Shown piece after piece: positions 41,410 through 48,704 of a stretch of DNA of 64,000 bases (positions are counted from its first letter, which is position 1; each line of letters begins with the position of its first letter). The stretch is from positions 62,001 through 126,000 of the forward strand of contig JAFUJQ010000029.1 in assembly GCA_017473705.1 (NCBI GenBank), read 5' to 3'. This DNA is from Bacteroidales bacterium. GTDB lineage: Bacteria; Bacteroidota; Bacteroidia; Bacteroidales; UBA932. Below the pieces are notes generated by a model. The model saw only the letters and a list, made by a program, of their open reading frames with translations. It searched no databases and was not told the DNA's origin. The translations under genes were made by a program, and so were the position numbers.

Positions 41410-42348
41410 ATGAGCAGAGCTGATCATGCTGTTCCATTCTACGAGAAGGAACAGAAGTGCGAACATTTATTCAGAAGTGAAGGCCCATTCTGGCATTTAT
41501 ATACAGATGGCAGCAAGACTGACATGCTGTTTGCTGACACGGAAGAATTCATTATAGGAATAAACGGTCTGGGGATATGCGCAAGCAGATTTACGGATGT
41601 ACACATCTACACATTCACATTAATGAATGACCATCTTCATATGATACTGTCCGGATTGCAGGAGCGGTGCAAAGCCTTCTTTGATGCATATAAGAAGCAC
41701 ATCAAGTCTGTATTTCGAAGGAATGCCAGAACAAAGAATCTGAAAGGATTCTGCTGCGAGCTGCTTGAAATCACCGACCTCCGTATGCTGAGGAACGAGA
41801 TTGTCTATGTTAACAGAAACGGATATTTAGTTCATCCAGAGCACACTCCTTTCACCTACCCTTGGGGATGTGGTCCATACATGTTCAACCCGACATACAA
41901 GGCAGTGCCATGCCAGCATTTCAACAGTCTGTCATTACGGGAACGCAGAAAAATAAGCCGAAGCAGAGAGGCGACAGCAGATGATGCGATCATGGTCCTC
42001 AACGGGATGCTTCTTCCACCTACTTTCTGCTACACCAAAGAGGCAGAAAGCATGTTCAGAGATGCGCATCACTACTTCAACATGCTCTCTAAAAACTTTG
42101 AGGCGTATAATGAAATTGCAAAGAGGCTTCACGAGAAGGTCTTCATTGCCGACGAAGAAATGTATTCGGCCATCTCGGCATTATGCGTCAAGGAATTCAA
42201 CATCAGAAAGCCGTCTGATCTGGCTCCCAAGGAAAAGATTGAAATTGCCAGAAGAATGCGCCTTGAGTACAACGCATCGAGCAGACAGATCAGGAGCATA
42301 CTCAAACTCGAACAACGCATTATAGATGAAATGTTCCCAACGAGATAA
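41410..42348 (+). CDS. REP-associated tyrosine transposase (RAYT2)
   Basis: 312 residues. The HUH motif is TFTLMNDHLHMILSG with His75 and His77; the nucleophile is probably Tyr133 in IVYVNRNGYLVHPEHTPFTY, the RAYT Y-x-x-RN pattern. The C-terminal 60 residues (LAPKEKIEIARRMRLEY, SRQIRSILKLEQRIIDEM) resemble the helix-turn-helix tail of RAYT1, but overall similarity to RAYT1 is low and the flanking palindromes differ. It is bracketed by class E REPs on both sides, the normal setting of a RAYT. Confidence 0.85.
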   Translation: MSRADHAVPFYEKEQKCEHLFRSEGPFWHLYTDGSKTDMLFADTEEFIIGINGLGICASRFTDVHIYTFTLMNDHLHMILSGLQERCKAFFDAYKKHIKSVFRRNARTKNLKGFCCELLEITDLRMLRNEIVYVNRNGYLVHPEHTPFTYPWGCGPYMFNPTYKAVPCQHFNSLSLRERRKISRSREATADDAIMVLNGMLLPPTFCYTKEAESMFRDAHHYFNMLSKNFEAYNEIAKRLHEKVFIADEEMYSAISALCVKEFNIRKPSDLAPKEKIEIARRMRLEYNASSRQIRSILKLEQRIIDEMFPTR

Positions 42349-42353
42349 GAAAG

Positions 42354-42447
42354 ACTCCGTTAAATCCTCAATATCGTTGCGAAACGAGGATTTAACGGAG
42401 TTTTTTGAGTTTAAATCCACATTTCAAGTCGAAATTGAGGATTTAAA
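42354..42447. repeat. REP palindromes downstream of RAYT2 (class E), first also terminator-like
   Basis: ACTCCGTTAAATCCTC (42354-42369) pairs perfectly with its complement at 42386-42401 (16 bp, 16-base loop), followed by TTTTT. A second palindrome pairs TTTAAATCC (42410-42418) with GGATTTAAA (42439-42447). The first begins six bases after the RAYT2 stop. Confidence 0.9.
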
Positions 42448-42466
42448 GACAGACCAAGGGCGATGA

Positions 42467-42817
42467 CTACTTTGCTACGCCAGAGACAGGGTAACCGAGT
42501 TTTGCAATGGCAGCCTTAAGGGTTTCTTCTGATGTTTTTGACGAGTCATACTTGATGTAGACGGTCTGGTCGTCGAGTGATACCTTGAGGTCCTTGACTC
42601 CCTTCTCGAAGGCGATGTTCTCTTCCACCTTCTTGACGCAGTTTGCGCAGTGGAGGTGTACGACGAAGGTCACTTCCTTCAATTCACCCTTCTGCTTCTT
42701 TGCCTTCTTGAGGATCTGGGCAGACATTTCGGTTGTGTCTGCTGCATAAGCTGCTGATGCTGAGAATGCCAGCATTGCAGCGAGGATTGCGATGATTGTC
42801 TTTTTCATATATTTCAT
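42467..42817 (-). CDS. Exported heavy-metal-associated (HMA) domain protein
   Basis: 116 residues (113 if the second Met is used) with a signal peptide (KKTIIAILAAMLAFSASAAYA). The HMA fold carries the metal-binding CxxC in HLHCANCVKKVEENIAFEKG (Cys57, Cys60), and the second half is VKDLKVSLDDQTVYIKYDSS. It is MerP/CopZ-like but periplasmic. It follows a TonB receptor and a His/Cys-rich protein on the same strand, so it probably takes part in copper or another soft-metal handling system. Confidence 0.85.
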   Translation of the reverse strand: MKYMKKTIIAILAAMLAFSASAAYAADTTEMSAQILKKAKKQKGELKEVTFVVHLHCANCVKKVEENIAFEKGVKDLKVSLDDQTVYIKYDSSKTSEETLKAAIAKLGYPVSGVAK

Positions 42818-42821
42818 AATT

Positions 42822-42910
42822 TAGATTTCTCCACTCACTTCGTTCGGTCGAAATGACAGGTCAGACTTTTCGGTCGAAATGACAGGTCAGACTTTTCGGT
42901 CGAAATGACA
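42822..42910. repeat. Class A repeat extended into 26-bp tandem units
   Basis: GATTTCTCCACTCACTTCG is followed by CGGTCGAAATGACA at 42845, 42871 and 42897, exactly 26 bases apart, with GGTCAGACTTTT between. It fills the space between the TonB receptor and HMA genes. Confidence 0.85.
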
Positions 42911-42912
42911 TG

Positions 42913-45003
42913 TCAGGCTTTTTTCCAAAGTGTGAAACGGAATCCCACATGGGCCTTGATACCCATCAGAGGCCCCCAGACGCAACTTGCGTCAAATGAC
43001 GGCTGATATGCATTTACATATCCGTTCTCATCCCTTACCGCTCCCTGGATGACATTCTTCTGTCTGAAGTTGGTCAGGTTCTCGGCTCCGATATATACAT
43101 CCCAGCCCTTGAAGCGGCGGGTCACCTGAGCATAGAGGAGCGGATACATAGGAGTCCTGCCATTCTTATAGAGCAGGTTTCCGTCTGCGTCCTTGTCATC
43201 GGCCATGAAGTCATACACCCTGCATGAGCCGTTGAGCGATGCTGTGAAGTCGAATATCCACTTGTTGAGATGTGTCGCATACTGGAAATTGAGCACTCCC
43301 TTGAAGCGGCTTGTCATAGGCTTCTCCACTGGGGCCTCGCTGCCCTTGAGCTGGATCTTCGCATTGGTATAGCGGAAGGTCGCAGTGATATTGAAACGCT
43401 CTACAGGGTCCACAGAGAAGTCGATCTGATAGTTGTCAGTGAACGACTTGCGTCCGTCAAGGGCGTAGAAGTCTATGGTATTAGGCTCCTGCTCATAGTC
43501 AACGACCATCTGCTGGGCAAACTGGGTCCTGAAGTAGTCGAAGCTGATATAAGTATTTGACGATGCCCCGAACGGCATATAGTAGGTGATGTTGCCGCCG
43601 AATGTCCATGCGTCTTCAAGTATATGGTCATTGTATGAGCCGGTGAAGAGCTTTCCGGTCGAGAACACTCCGATATTGTCAACCAATGGAGTCGAATACC
43701 TGAGTCCGCGACCTCCGTTAGCCCTGATCACGATTTCATCCACAGGCATATACTTGATCGTTGCACGTGGCGAAACCTTGAAGCCCTGTCCATAGAACCA
43801 GTCGCCGCGCAGTCCTGCTATCGCAGTGAACTTTTCGCCTGCATGGAAGGTATACTCTCCGAACACACCGGCATTTGCAAGGTCTGTGATGGCGTTCTTT
43901 GCTACGGTACCGGCCCAGACGGTCCTCGAGAAGTCCTCATCATAGCGGTCGAATGTTCCGTTCAGACCGAGGGTGAACCTGTGAGAGTCATTAATGACAT
44001 TCTGATACAAGAGGTTGGTGAATGCAGAGTGCTGACCGGCAATATACTTTGTCGCTCCGAAGAAAGAATCCATATCCTGGTAGCTGTAGTCTGCGATGAG
44101 GGCTATGTTCTGCGAGTTGTCCTCATTGAGAGGGACACCGACTTTCAGGTATCCGTTGAGCGACCTGTTGAGGATGTCTGTCTCCCATGGATTCACAATG
44201 GACTTGATCTGGCCGCCCTTGCGGTTGTCCTGTATCGCACGCACGCCGAAACGCACCTGCACTCCGTTGTCTGCCTGATAGAGCCATCTGTTCGACAGGT
44301 TGAACTGAAGCATGTTCGGCTCGTCAAGGAAACCGTCTCTGTTCATGTCATGCGACTTGATGTTTCCTGACACATGGCCAAGGATCACCGTGCTCCATTT
44401 GTAGCCCATCTGGAGCGACGAAGCTATGTTGAAGTCCATCTTTGTGTCGCTCATGACAGCCGCATTGAGAAATAGAGGCTTCTCGTCTGTCGGTTTGCGA
44501 TGCTCCATGTTGATCTGGCCGGTCATGCACTCGACACCGTTGATGACCGAAGAGGAGCCTTTAGCGATCTGGATGCTCTCCAGCCACTGACCGGGGACAT
44601 ATGACAGGCCGAACGGAGCCGAAAGGCCACGCATTACCGGACGTGTTTCGTCAAGCATCTGGGTATATACGCCAGAAAGGCCGAGGAGACGGATCTGGCG
44701 GGCGCCTGTGACAGCATCCGAATATCCCACAGTCACACTCGCCGAATTCTCGAAGCTTTCTGCAAGGTTGCAGCAGGCCATCTTGCAGAGTCCTGCAGCA
44801 GAGATCACCTCAGTGCGTACGTCTTTGAATCTTGAAATGTAGTTGCCTTCCCTGTTTGATGTGAAGACTGCAGCGTCAAGGCTGTCGGCACGCTCACCAT
44901 AGATGGATGTTGTATCGATGACATGACCATGCTGGTCTGTGACTTGCGCTGACACAGTTGCTGCGAAGGCAATGAGTATTATTGATAGTATCGTTCTTTT
45001 CAT
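42913..45003 (-). CDS. TonB-dependent outer-membrane receptor (heavy-metal operon)
   Basis: 696 residues with a signal peptide ending TVSA. The plug shows SAAGLCKMACCNLAESFENS, an unusual cysteine-rich plug start, then SVTVGYSDAVTGARQIRLLG, ARQIRLLGLSGVYTQMLDE and VINGVECMTGQINME. The barrel ends GPLMGIKAHVGFRFTLWKKA. There is no N-terminal carboxypeptidase-like domain of the SusC type. The cysteines and the neighbours (HMA and His/Cys-rich proteins) indicate transport or sensing of a metal such as copper, with energy from TonB-ExbBD encoded elsewhere. Confidence 0.88.
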   Translation of the reverse strand: MKRTILSIILIAFAATVSAQVTDQHGHVIDTTSIYGERADSLDAAVFTSNREGNYISRFKDVRTEVISAAGLCKMACCNLAESFENSASVTVGYSDAVTGARQIRLLGLSGVYTQMLDETRPVMRGLSAPFGLSYVPGQWLESIQIAKGSSSVINGVECMTGQINMEHRKPTDEKPLFLNAAVMSDTKMDFNIASSLQMGYKWSTVILGHVSGNIKSHDMNRDGFLDEPNMLQFNLSNRWLYQADNGVQVRFGVRAIQDNRKGGQIKSIVNPWETDILNRSLNGYLKVGVPLNEDNSQNIALIADYSYQDMDSFFGATKYIAGQHSAFTNLLYQNVINDSHRFTLGLNGTFDRYDEDFSRTVWAGTVAKNAITDLANAGVFGEYTFHAGEKFTAIAGLRGDWFYGQGFKVSPRATIKYMPVDEIVIRANGGRGLRYSTPLVDNIGVFSTGKLFTGSYNDHILEDAWTFGGNITYYMPFGASSNTYISFDYFRTQFAQQMVVDYEQEPNTIDFYALDGRKSFTDNYQIDFSVDPVERFNITATFRYTNAKIQLKGSEAPVEKPMTSRFKGVLNFQYATHLNKWIFDFTASLNGSCRVYDFMADDKDADGNLLYKNGRTPMYPLLYAQVTRRFKGWDVYIGAENLTNFRQKNVIQGAVRDENGYVNAYQPSFDASCVWGPLMGIKAHVGFRFTLWKKA

Positions 45004-45040
45004 TTTTCTGGTTTTCTGATTGATTACATATCCTCACGTC

Positions 45041-45180
45041 GGAACTTCGTTCCTTCTCAGGATGACAAGGTGATGACTTCGTTCCTTCTCAGGATGACAG
45101 TGTGAGGACTTCGTTCCTCGTCAGGATGGCAGGATGAGGATCACCACGTCATTGCGAGACCCGGCAGAGCCGTGGCAATC
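45041..45180. repeat. 32-bp tandem repeat plus ATTGC/GCAAT palindrome
   Basis: CTTCGTTCCTTCTCAGGATG recurs at 45045, 45077 and 45109 (period 32, last copy diverged). It is followed by GTCATTGCGAG...GTGGCAATC (about 45148-45180), a palindrome type seen in many bacterial genomes. The array separates the TonB receptor from the HYC_CC_PP-type gene. Confidence 0.8.
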
Positions 45181-45185
45181 TTGAA

Positions 45186-45686
45186 TCAGATGCGCCAGAT
45201 GCTCAGAAGTGCCTGTGAATCAGGCACAATTACCCCGGAATCAGGGTCTTTGAACTTTATGTAATCTTTATTTGAACAAGCTGGAACAAGAATCTGCGCA
45301 AGACATTCTGTTGCATAAGCAACAAAATCAGAAGCGCAGTCATCGTAACGATAGTCATTAGGAGAAAACGCTCCGGTGAATGCAAGGACATGGAAATCAT
45401 CCTGGCAACAATCATCAGAAGACACCTTGTTTCTGTCATCGTGTCCGCAGCAGTTCTTGTCATGATCATGACCACAGCAGTCTTTGACGTGACCATGTCC
45501 GCAGCAGCTGCCGTGGCTGCTGCATGAGTGCTCCGGATGAATATCCTCGCATGACACCCCAGCCGCTATGGAAGCGACAAAGGTCTCGCCGGTCTTGGTG
45601 CACGAATGAACATCAAATCCTATGATGCTCATTGAGTACCACACGACCAGCATGGCTGCAAGGTATTTCATCACGATGTTTCTCAT
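45186..45686 (-). CDS. His/Cys-rich HYC_CC_PP-type metal-binding exported protein
   Basis: 166 residues. After an N-terminal hydrophobic segment (MKYLAAMLVVWYSMSIIGFD) comes the conserved VHSCTKTGETFVAS, then a striking cluster of HSCSSHGSCCGHGHVKDCC and CGHDHDKNCCGHDD with more than twenty Cys and His. The DDCCQDDFHVL motif ends the core. The pattern matches the HYC_CC_PP family found beside heavy-metal TonB receptors. It is the first gene of the operon, likely a periplasmic metal chelator. Confidence 0.8.
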   Translation of the reverse strand: MRNIVMKYLAAMLVVWYSMSIIGFDVHSCTKTGETFVASIAAGVSCEDIHPEHSCSSHGSCCGHGHVKDCCGHDHDKNCCGHDDRNKVSSDDCCQDDFHVLAFTGAFSPNDYRYDDCASDFVAYATECLAQILVPACSNKDYIKFKDPDSGVIVPDSQALLSIWRI

Positions 45687-45702
45687 ATCATCATTATATT
45701 TG

Positions 45703-45748
45703 CGGCCTGCTCGGGCCGGTTGAGAAAATGTCACGACATTTTCTCAAC
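45703..45748. repeat. Repeat class B copy in the metal-operon leader
   Basis: GGCCTGCTCGGGCCGG is followed by a perfect palindrome, GTTGAGAAAATGTC (45719-45732) and its complement (45735-45748). It lies just downstream of the -7 box and so would form the first hairpin of the metal-operon mRNA. Confidence 0.8.
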
Positions 45749-45751
45749 TTG

Positions 45752-45759
45752 CAAAGTTA
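45752..45759 (-). promoter_or_regulatory. Probable -7 box of the metal operon
   Basis: Minus-strand TAACTTTG, 66 bases before the first gene. Confidence 0.55.
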
Positions 45760-45800
45760 TAAAATTATGCCTGAAATCCCAAATTGTAAGAATTTTGTAG

Positions 45801-45808
45801 TATATTTG
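45801..45808 (+). promoter_or_regulatory. Possible -7 box for sppA
   Basis: TATATTTG 136 bases before the sppA start, giving a rather long leader. No -33 element is clear. Confidence 0.4.
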
Positions 45809-45943
45809 AATTCGCAGCGTCTAAATAGGGGTGATGTGAATTTAGGATAGGGGTAACGTAGATATGTTTTCAGATTTCTGCACGCCCTCGGATCGAAGAA
45901 AATAATACACCACCATAGAATAAACGAATTAACATCATAAAAT

Positions 45944-47719
45944 ATGAAAGAATTTGTAAAAATGACCCTGGCCACCCTGACCGGCCTTCTACTTTTTGGA
46001 TTCCTCTCAATGTTCATCATGATAGGAATGATCGGAGCCATGGCGGCTGCAGGCAGCTCAAAGCCTGTAATGCCTGCTGAAGCAGTGCTCAGCATCGATT
46101 TCAGCAAGATGACCCTTGCCGAGCAGAGCGAAGAGGCAGATCCTTTTGCCGCTCTTCAGGGAGGTGACATGATATCTCCTGTAGGCATCTACGAAGCAAT
46201 CAAGGCTGTCAATGCTGCGGCAGAGGACCCTGCTATCAGATTCATCTATATGAGACCTGACGCCGCTTCCGGCGGATTCGCACGCATCGAAGAATTCAGG
46301 ACAGCACTGAAGAATTTCCGCAACAGCGGCAAGGCTGTCGTATCATACATCGAGAATCCTACCAATGCAGGATACTACCTTGCATCAGCATCGGACAAGA
46401 TCTATATGACATCATATGACGGCGGCATGAACATGTTCGGCGGCATATCGTCACAGCTCATCTTCCTCAAGGACGCCCTTGACAGACTCGGAGTCAACGT
46501 CCAGCTCATCCGTCACGGAAAATACAAATCTGCCGGTGAGATGTACATCAGGAACTCTTCAAGCAAGGAGAACATGGAGCAGAACGAGGCCATGATAGGA
46601 TCGATCTGGGACAGCTGGGCCACACTCATAGCTCAGGACAGAGGCATCAGCGTTGAAACACTCAACAATATGCTGAACAACCTCGAGCTCAACTTCCCTG
46701 AAGACTTTCTCGCAAAGGGTCTCGTCGACGAGCTTCTCACCCGCGACGAGCTCCAGAAGAAACTCGCAGACCTCTATGTGACAGACGATTACAAGCATGT
46801 CAAGAGCATCTCTCTCGCTGACTACGCAACACTCAAGAACACAGTCAATTACAAGGCTGCAAACAAGGTGGCTGTCATCTATGCCGAGGGCAACATCGTT
46901 GACGGCGGAGCCAAGGATCAGGTGGCAGGAGACCGCTTCGCAAAAATCATCCAGGATGTCAGGAATGACAAGGACGTGAAGGCTGTCGTACTCCGCGTCA
47001 GCTCTCCTGGCGGAAGCGTTCTCGCTTCAGAGAAGATCAAGGCCGAGCTCGACCTCCTCAGGGAGAGCGTGCCGGTGATCGCATCATATGGAGAATATGC
47101 GGCATCAGGCGGATACTGGATCTCTGCAAACAGCGACTATATCTTCTCGAACGCCACCACTCTCACCGGATCGATCGGAGTGTTCAGCATGATTCCTGAC
47201 ATCGGAGGCACACTCAAGAACAAGCTTCATGTCAATGTTACTCCTGTAAACTCAAACGAGCATGCTGACATGTACGGAATGATCCGCCCGCTTGACAACA
47301 AGGAGGTTGCTTACATGCAGGCAAGCGTGGAGAAGATCTATGACAAGTTCACAAGCATCGTTGCAGCAGGCCGCGACATGACCGTAGAGACTGTCGACGC
47401 GATCGCTCAGGGACGCGTCTGGACTGGAGCCGAGGCCCTCGGAATCGGCCTTGTTGACCAGATCGGAACCATCGAGGATGCAATCAATTATGCAGCGACA
47501 TCGATCGAAGGAGTCACAAGCGTGAACGACGTACAGGTTGTGGCATACCCTAAGCCTCAGACACCTCTCGAGTCCCTTCTCGAATCATTCGGAGGACAGG
47601 GCGAGTCAGTATTCTCAGGCACACCTCTCGAAGATGTGGAGAGTGCATTCGCCGGTTGGACTGAAGCACAGAGCGGAAAGATGTATGCACGCATTCCATA
47701 TGAAATCATTGTGAAATAA
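45944..47719 (+). CDS. sppA: Signal peptide peptidase SppA (67-kDa type)
   Basis: 591 residues with one N-terminal membrane helix (TLATLTGLLLFGFLSMFIMI). Like E. coli SppA it has two ClpP-type halves. The catalytic lysine is in the first (Lys195 in RHGKYKSAGEMY) and the nucleophilic serine in the second (Ser388 in GEYAASGGYWIS). VSSPGGSVLASEKI is the oxyanion segment. It degrades cleaved signal peptides in the membrane. The stop codon overlaps the cutC start by one base. Confidence 0.95.
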   Translation: MKEFVKMTLATLTGLLLFGFLSMFIMIGMIGAMAAAGSSKPVMPAEAVLSIDFSKMTLAEQSEEADPFAALQGGDMISPVGIYEAIKAVNAAAEDPAIRFIYMRPDAASGGFARIEEFRTALKNFRNSGKAVVSYIENPTNAGYYLASASDKIYMTSYDGGMNMFGGISSQLIFLKDALDRLGVNVQLIRHGKYKSAGEMYIRNSSSKENMEQNEAMIGSIWDSWATLIAQDRGISVETLNNMLNNLELNFPEDFLAKGLVDELLTRDELQKKLADLYVTDDYKHVKSISLADYATLKNTVNYKAANKVAVIYAEGNIVDGGAKDQVAGDRFAKIIQDVRNDKDVKAVVLRVSSPGGSVLASEKIKAELDLLRESVPVIASYGEYAASGGYWISANSDYIFSNATTLTGSIGVFSMIPDIGGTLKNKLHVNVTPVNSNEHADMYGMIRPLDNKEVAYMQASVEKIYDKFTSIVAAGRDMTVETVDAIAQGRVWTGAEALGIGLVDQIGTIEDAINYAATSIEGVTSVNDVQVVAYPKPQTPLESLLESFGGQGESVFSGTPLEDVESAFAGWTEAQSGKMYARIPYEIIVK

Positions 47720-48465
47720 TGTACAGCTTTGAAATATGCGCCAATTCTGTTGCGAGCTGTATAGCCGCGCAGGAAGGCGGAGCAGACAGGGTGGAGCTTT
47801 GCGCCGGAATACCGGAGGGAGGCACCACCCCTTCTGTTGGTATGATAAGACAGGCAAGGGCAAGCATCAGCATTGCGCTCAACGTGATCATAAGACCTCG
47901 TGGAGGAGACTTTCTCTACTCGGAGAGCGAAATCCAGGAGATGCTCTATGACATCAAAGCAGCCAAGGAGCTTGGGGCCGACGGCCTGGTATTCGGATGC
48001 CTGCTACCCGACGGAACCGTCGACATGGCCAACATGAAAAGGCTCATGGATGCTGCAGGAGACACACCTGTGACATTCCACAGGGCCTTTGACCATACGT
48101 CTGACCCGATCAAGGCATTGGAGGACATCATAGAGCTCGGCTGCGCCCGCATCCTCACATCCGGATGCATGCCGACCGCCCTTGAAGGCGCTCCCCTGCT
48201 GGCGCAGCTTGTAGAGAAGTCTGCAGGCAGAATCATCATCATGCCAGGCTGCGGCGTAAAGGAAGGCAACATAGCTGAAACAGCAAGGCTCTCCGGCGCG
48301 AGAGAGTTTCATTTCTCTGCCAGAGAGCCCGTAGAAAGCGGCATGATCTTCCGCAACCCTCAGGTTGCCATGGGAAGCGAAGACGACCCATACGGCACCG
48401 TGCAGACCACAGCCCGCCGCGTCGCCGCCACTATAGCGCCCTTAAAAGAATTTATTCTACAGTGA
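47719..48465 (+). CDS. cutC: CutC family protein
   Basis: 248-residue TIM-barrel protein. Typical segments are MYSFEICANSVASCIAAQEGGADRVELC, split here as the start and GGADRVELCAGIPEGGTTPS, then NVIIRPRGGDFLYSE, FHRAFDHTSDPIKALE and RILTSGCMPTALEGA. CutC was linked to copper homeostasis in E. coli, but its biochemical role is disputed. It overlaps sppA by one base (TAATG) and is likely coupled. The metal operon lies just upstream on the other strand, which may be coincidence. Confidence 0.92.
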   Translation: MYSFEICANSVASCIAAQEGGADRVELCAGIPEGGTTPSVGMIRQARASISIALNVIIRPRGGDFLYSESEIQEMLYDIKAAKELGADGLVFGCLLPDGTVDMANMKRLMDAAGDTPVTFHRAFDHTSDPIKALEDIIELGCARILTSGCMPTALEGAPLLAQLVEKSAGRIIIMPGCGVKEGNIAETARLSGAREFHFSAREPVESGMIFRNPQVAMGSEDDPYGTVQTTARRVAATIAPLKEFILQ

Positions 48466-48523
48466 GCAGATCCGTTAAATTCTGCAAACTGAAAAGCGTC
48501 CGGCAGAAAAATGACTGATTTTG

Positions 48524-48578
48524 TGTCGGACGGTCCCCAAAACGATGCATTATGCCCGGTTTTAGGGACCGTCCGACA
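48524..48578. repeat. Long palindrome downstream of cutC
   Basis: TGTCGGACGGTCCC (48524-48537) pairs perfectly with GGGACCGTCCGACA (48565-48578), with partial further pairing of AAAAC and GTTTT inside. A run of T follows. It may end cutC transcription. No second copy is seen. Confidence 0.7.
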
Positions 48579-48643
48579 AGTTTTTCGGCATTTTGGTGAT
48601 GGACGCTCTGGAAGAAGGTGATGCCTCTCCTGCTCATTGTGAG

Positions 48644-48690
48644 ATCCCCGGTCGGAGCCGGGGATGACGGGACAGGGACCGGGATGACGG
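48644..48690. repeat. CCCCGG/CCGGGG hairpin with GGGATGAC tail
   Basis: ATCCCCGG (48644-48651) pairs with CCGGGGAT (48658-48665), followed by GACGGG and a second GGGATGACGG. The GGGATGAC ending is shared with the class A copy at 60157. It ends about 15 bases from the transglutaminase gene stop. Confidence 0.65.
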
Positions 48691-48704
48691 ATGGATGGAA
48701 TCTT

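Noticed and set aside
42845..42910. Regular 26-bp repeats resembling a small CRISPR array
   Set aside because: The repeats are directly abutting, with no variable spacers and no cas genes; they are an extended class A repeat.
45045..45140. 32-bp periodic repeats as a CRISPR candidate
   Set aside because: Units are contiguous tandem copies without spacers.
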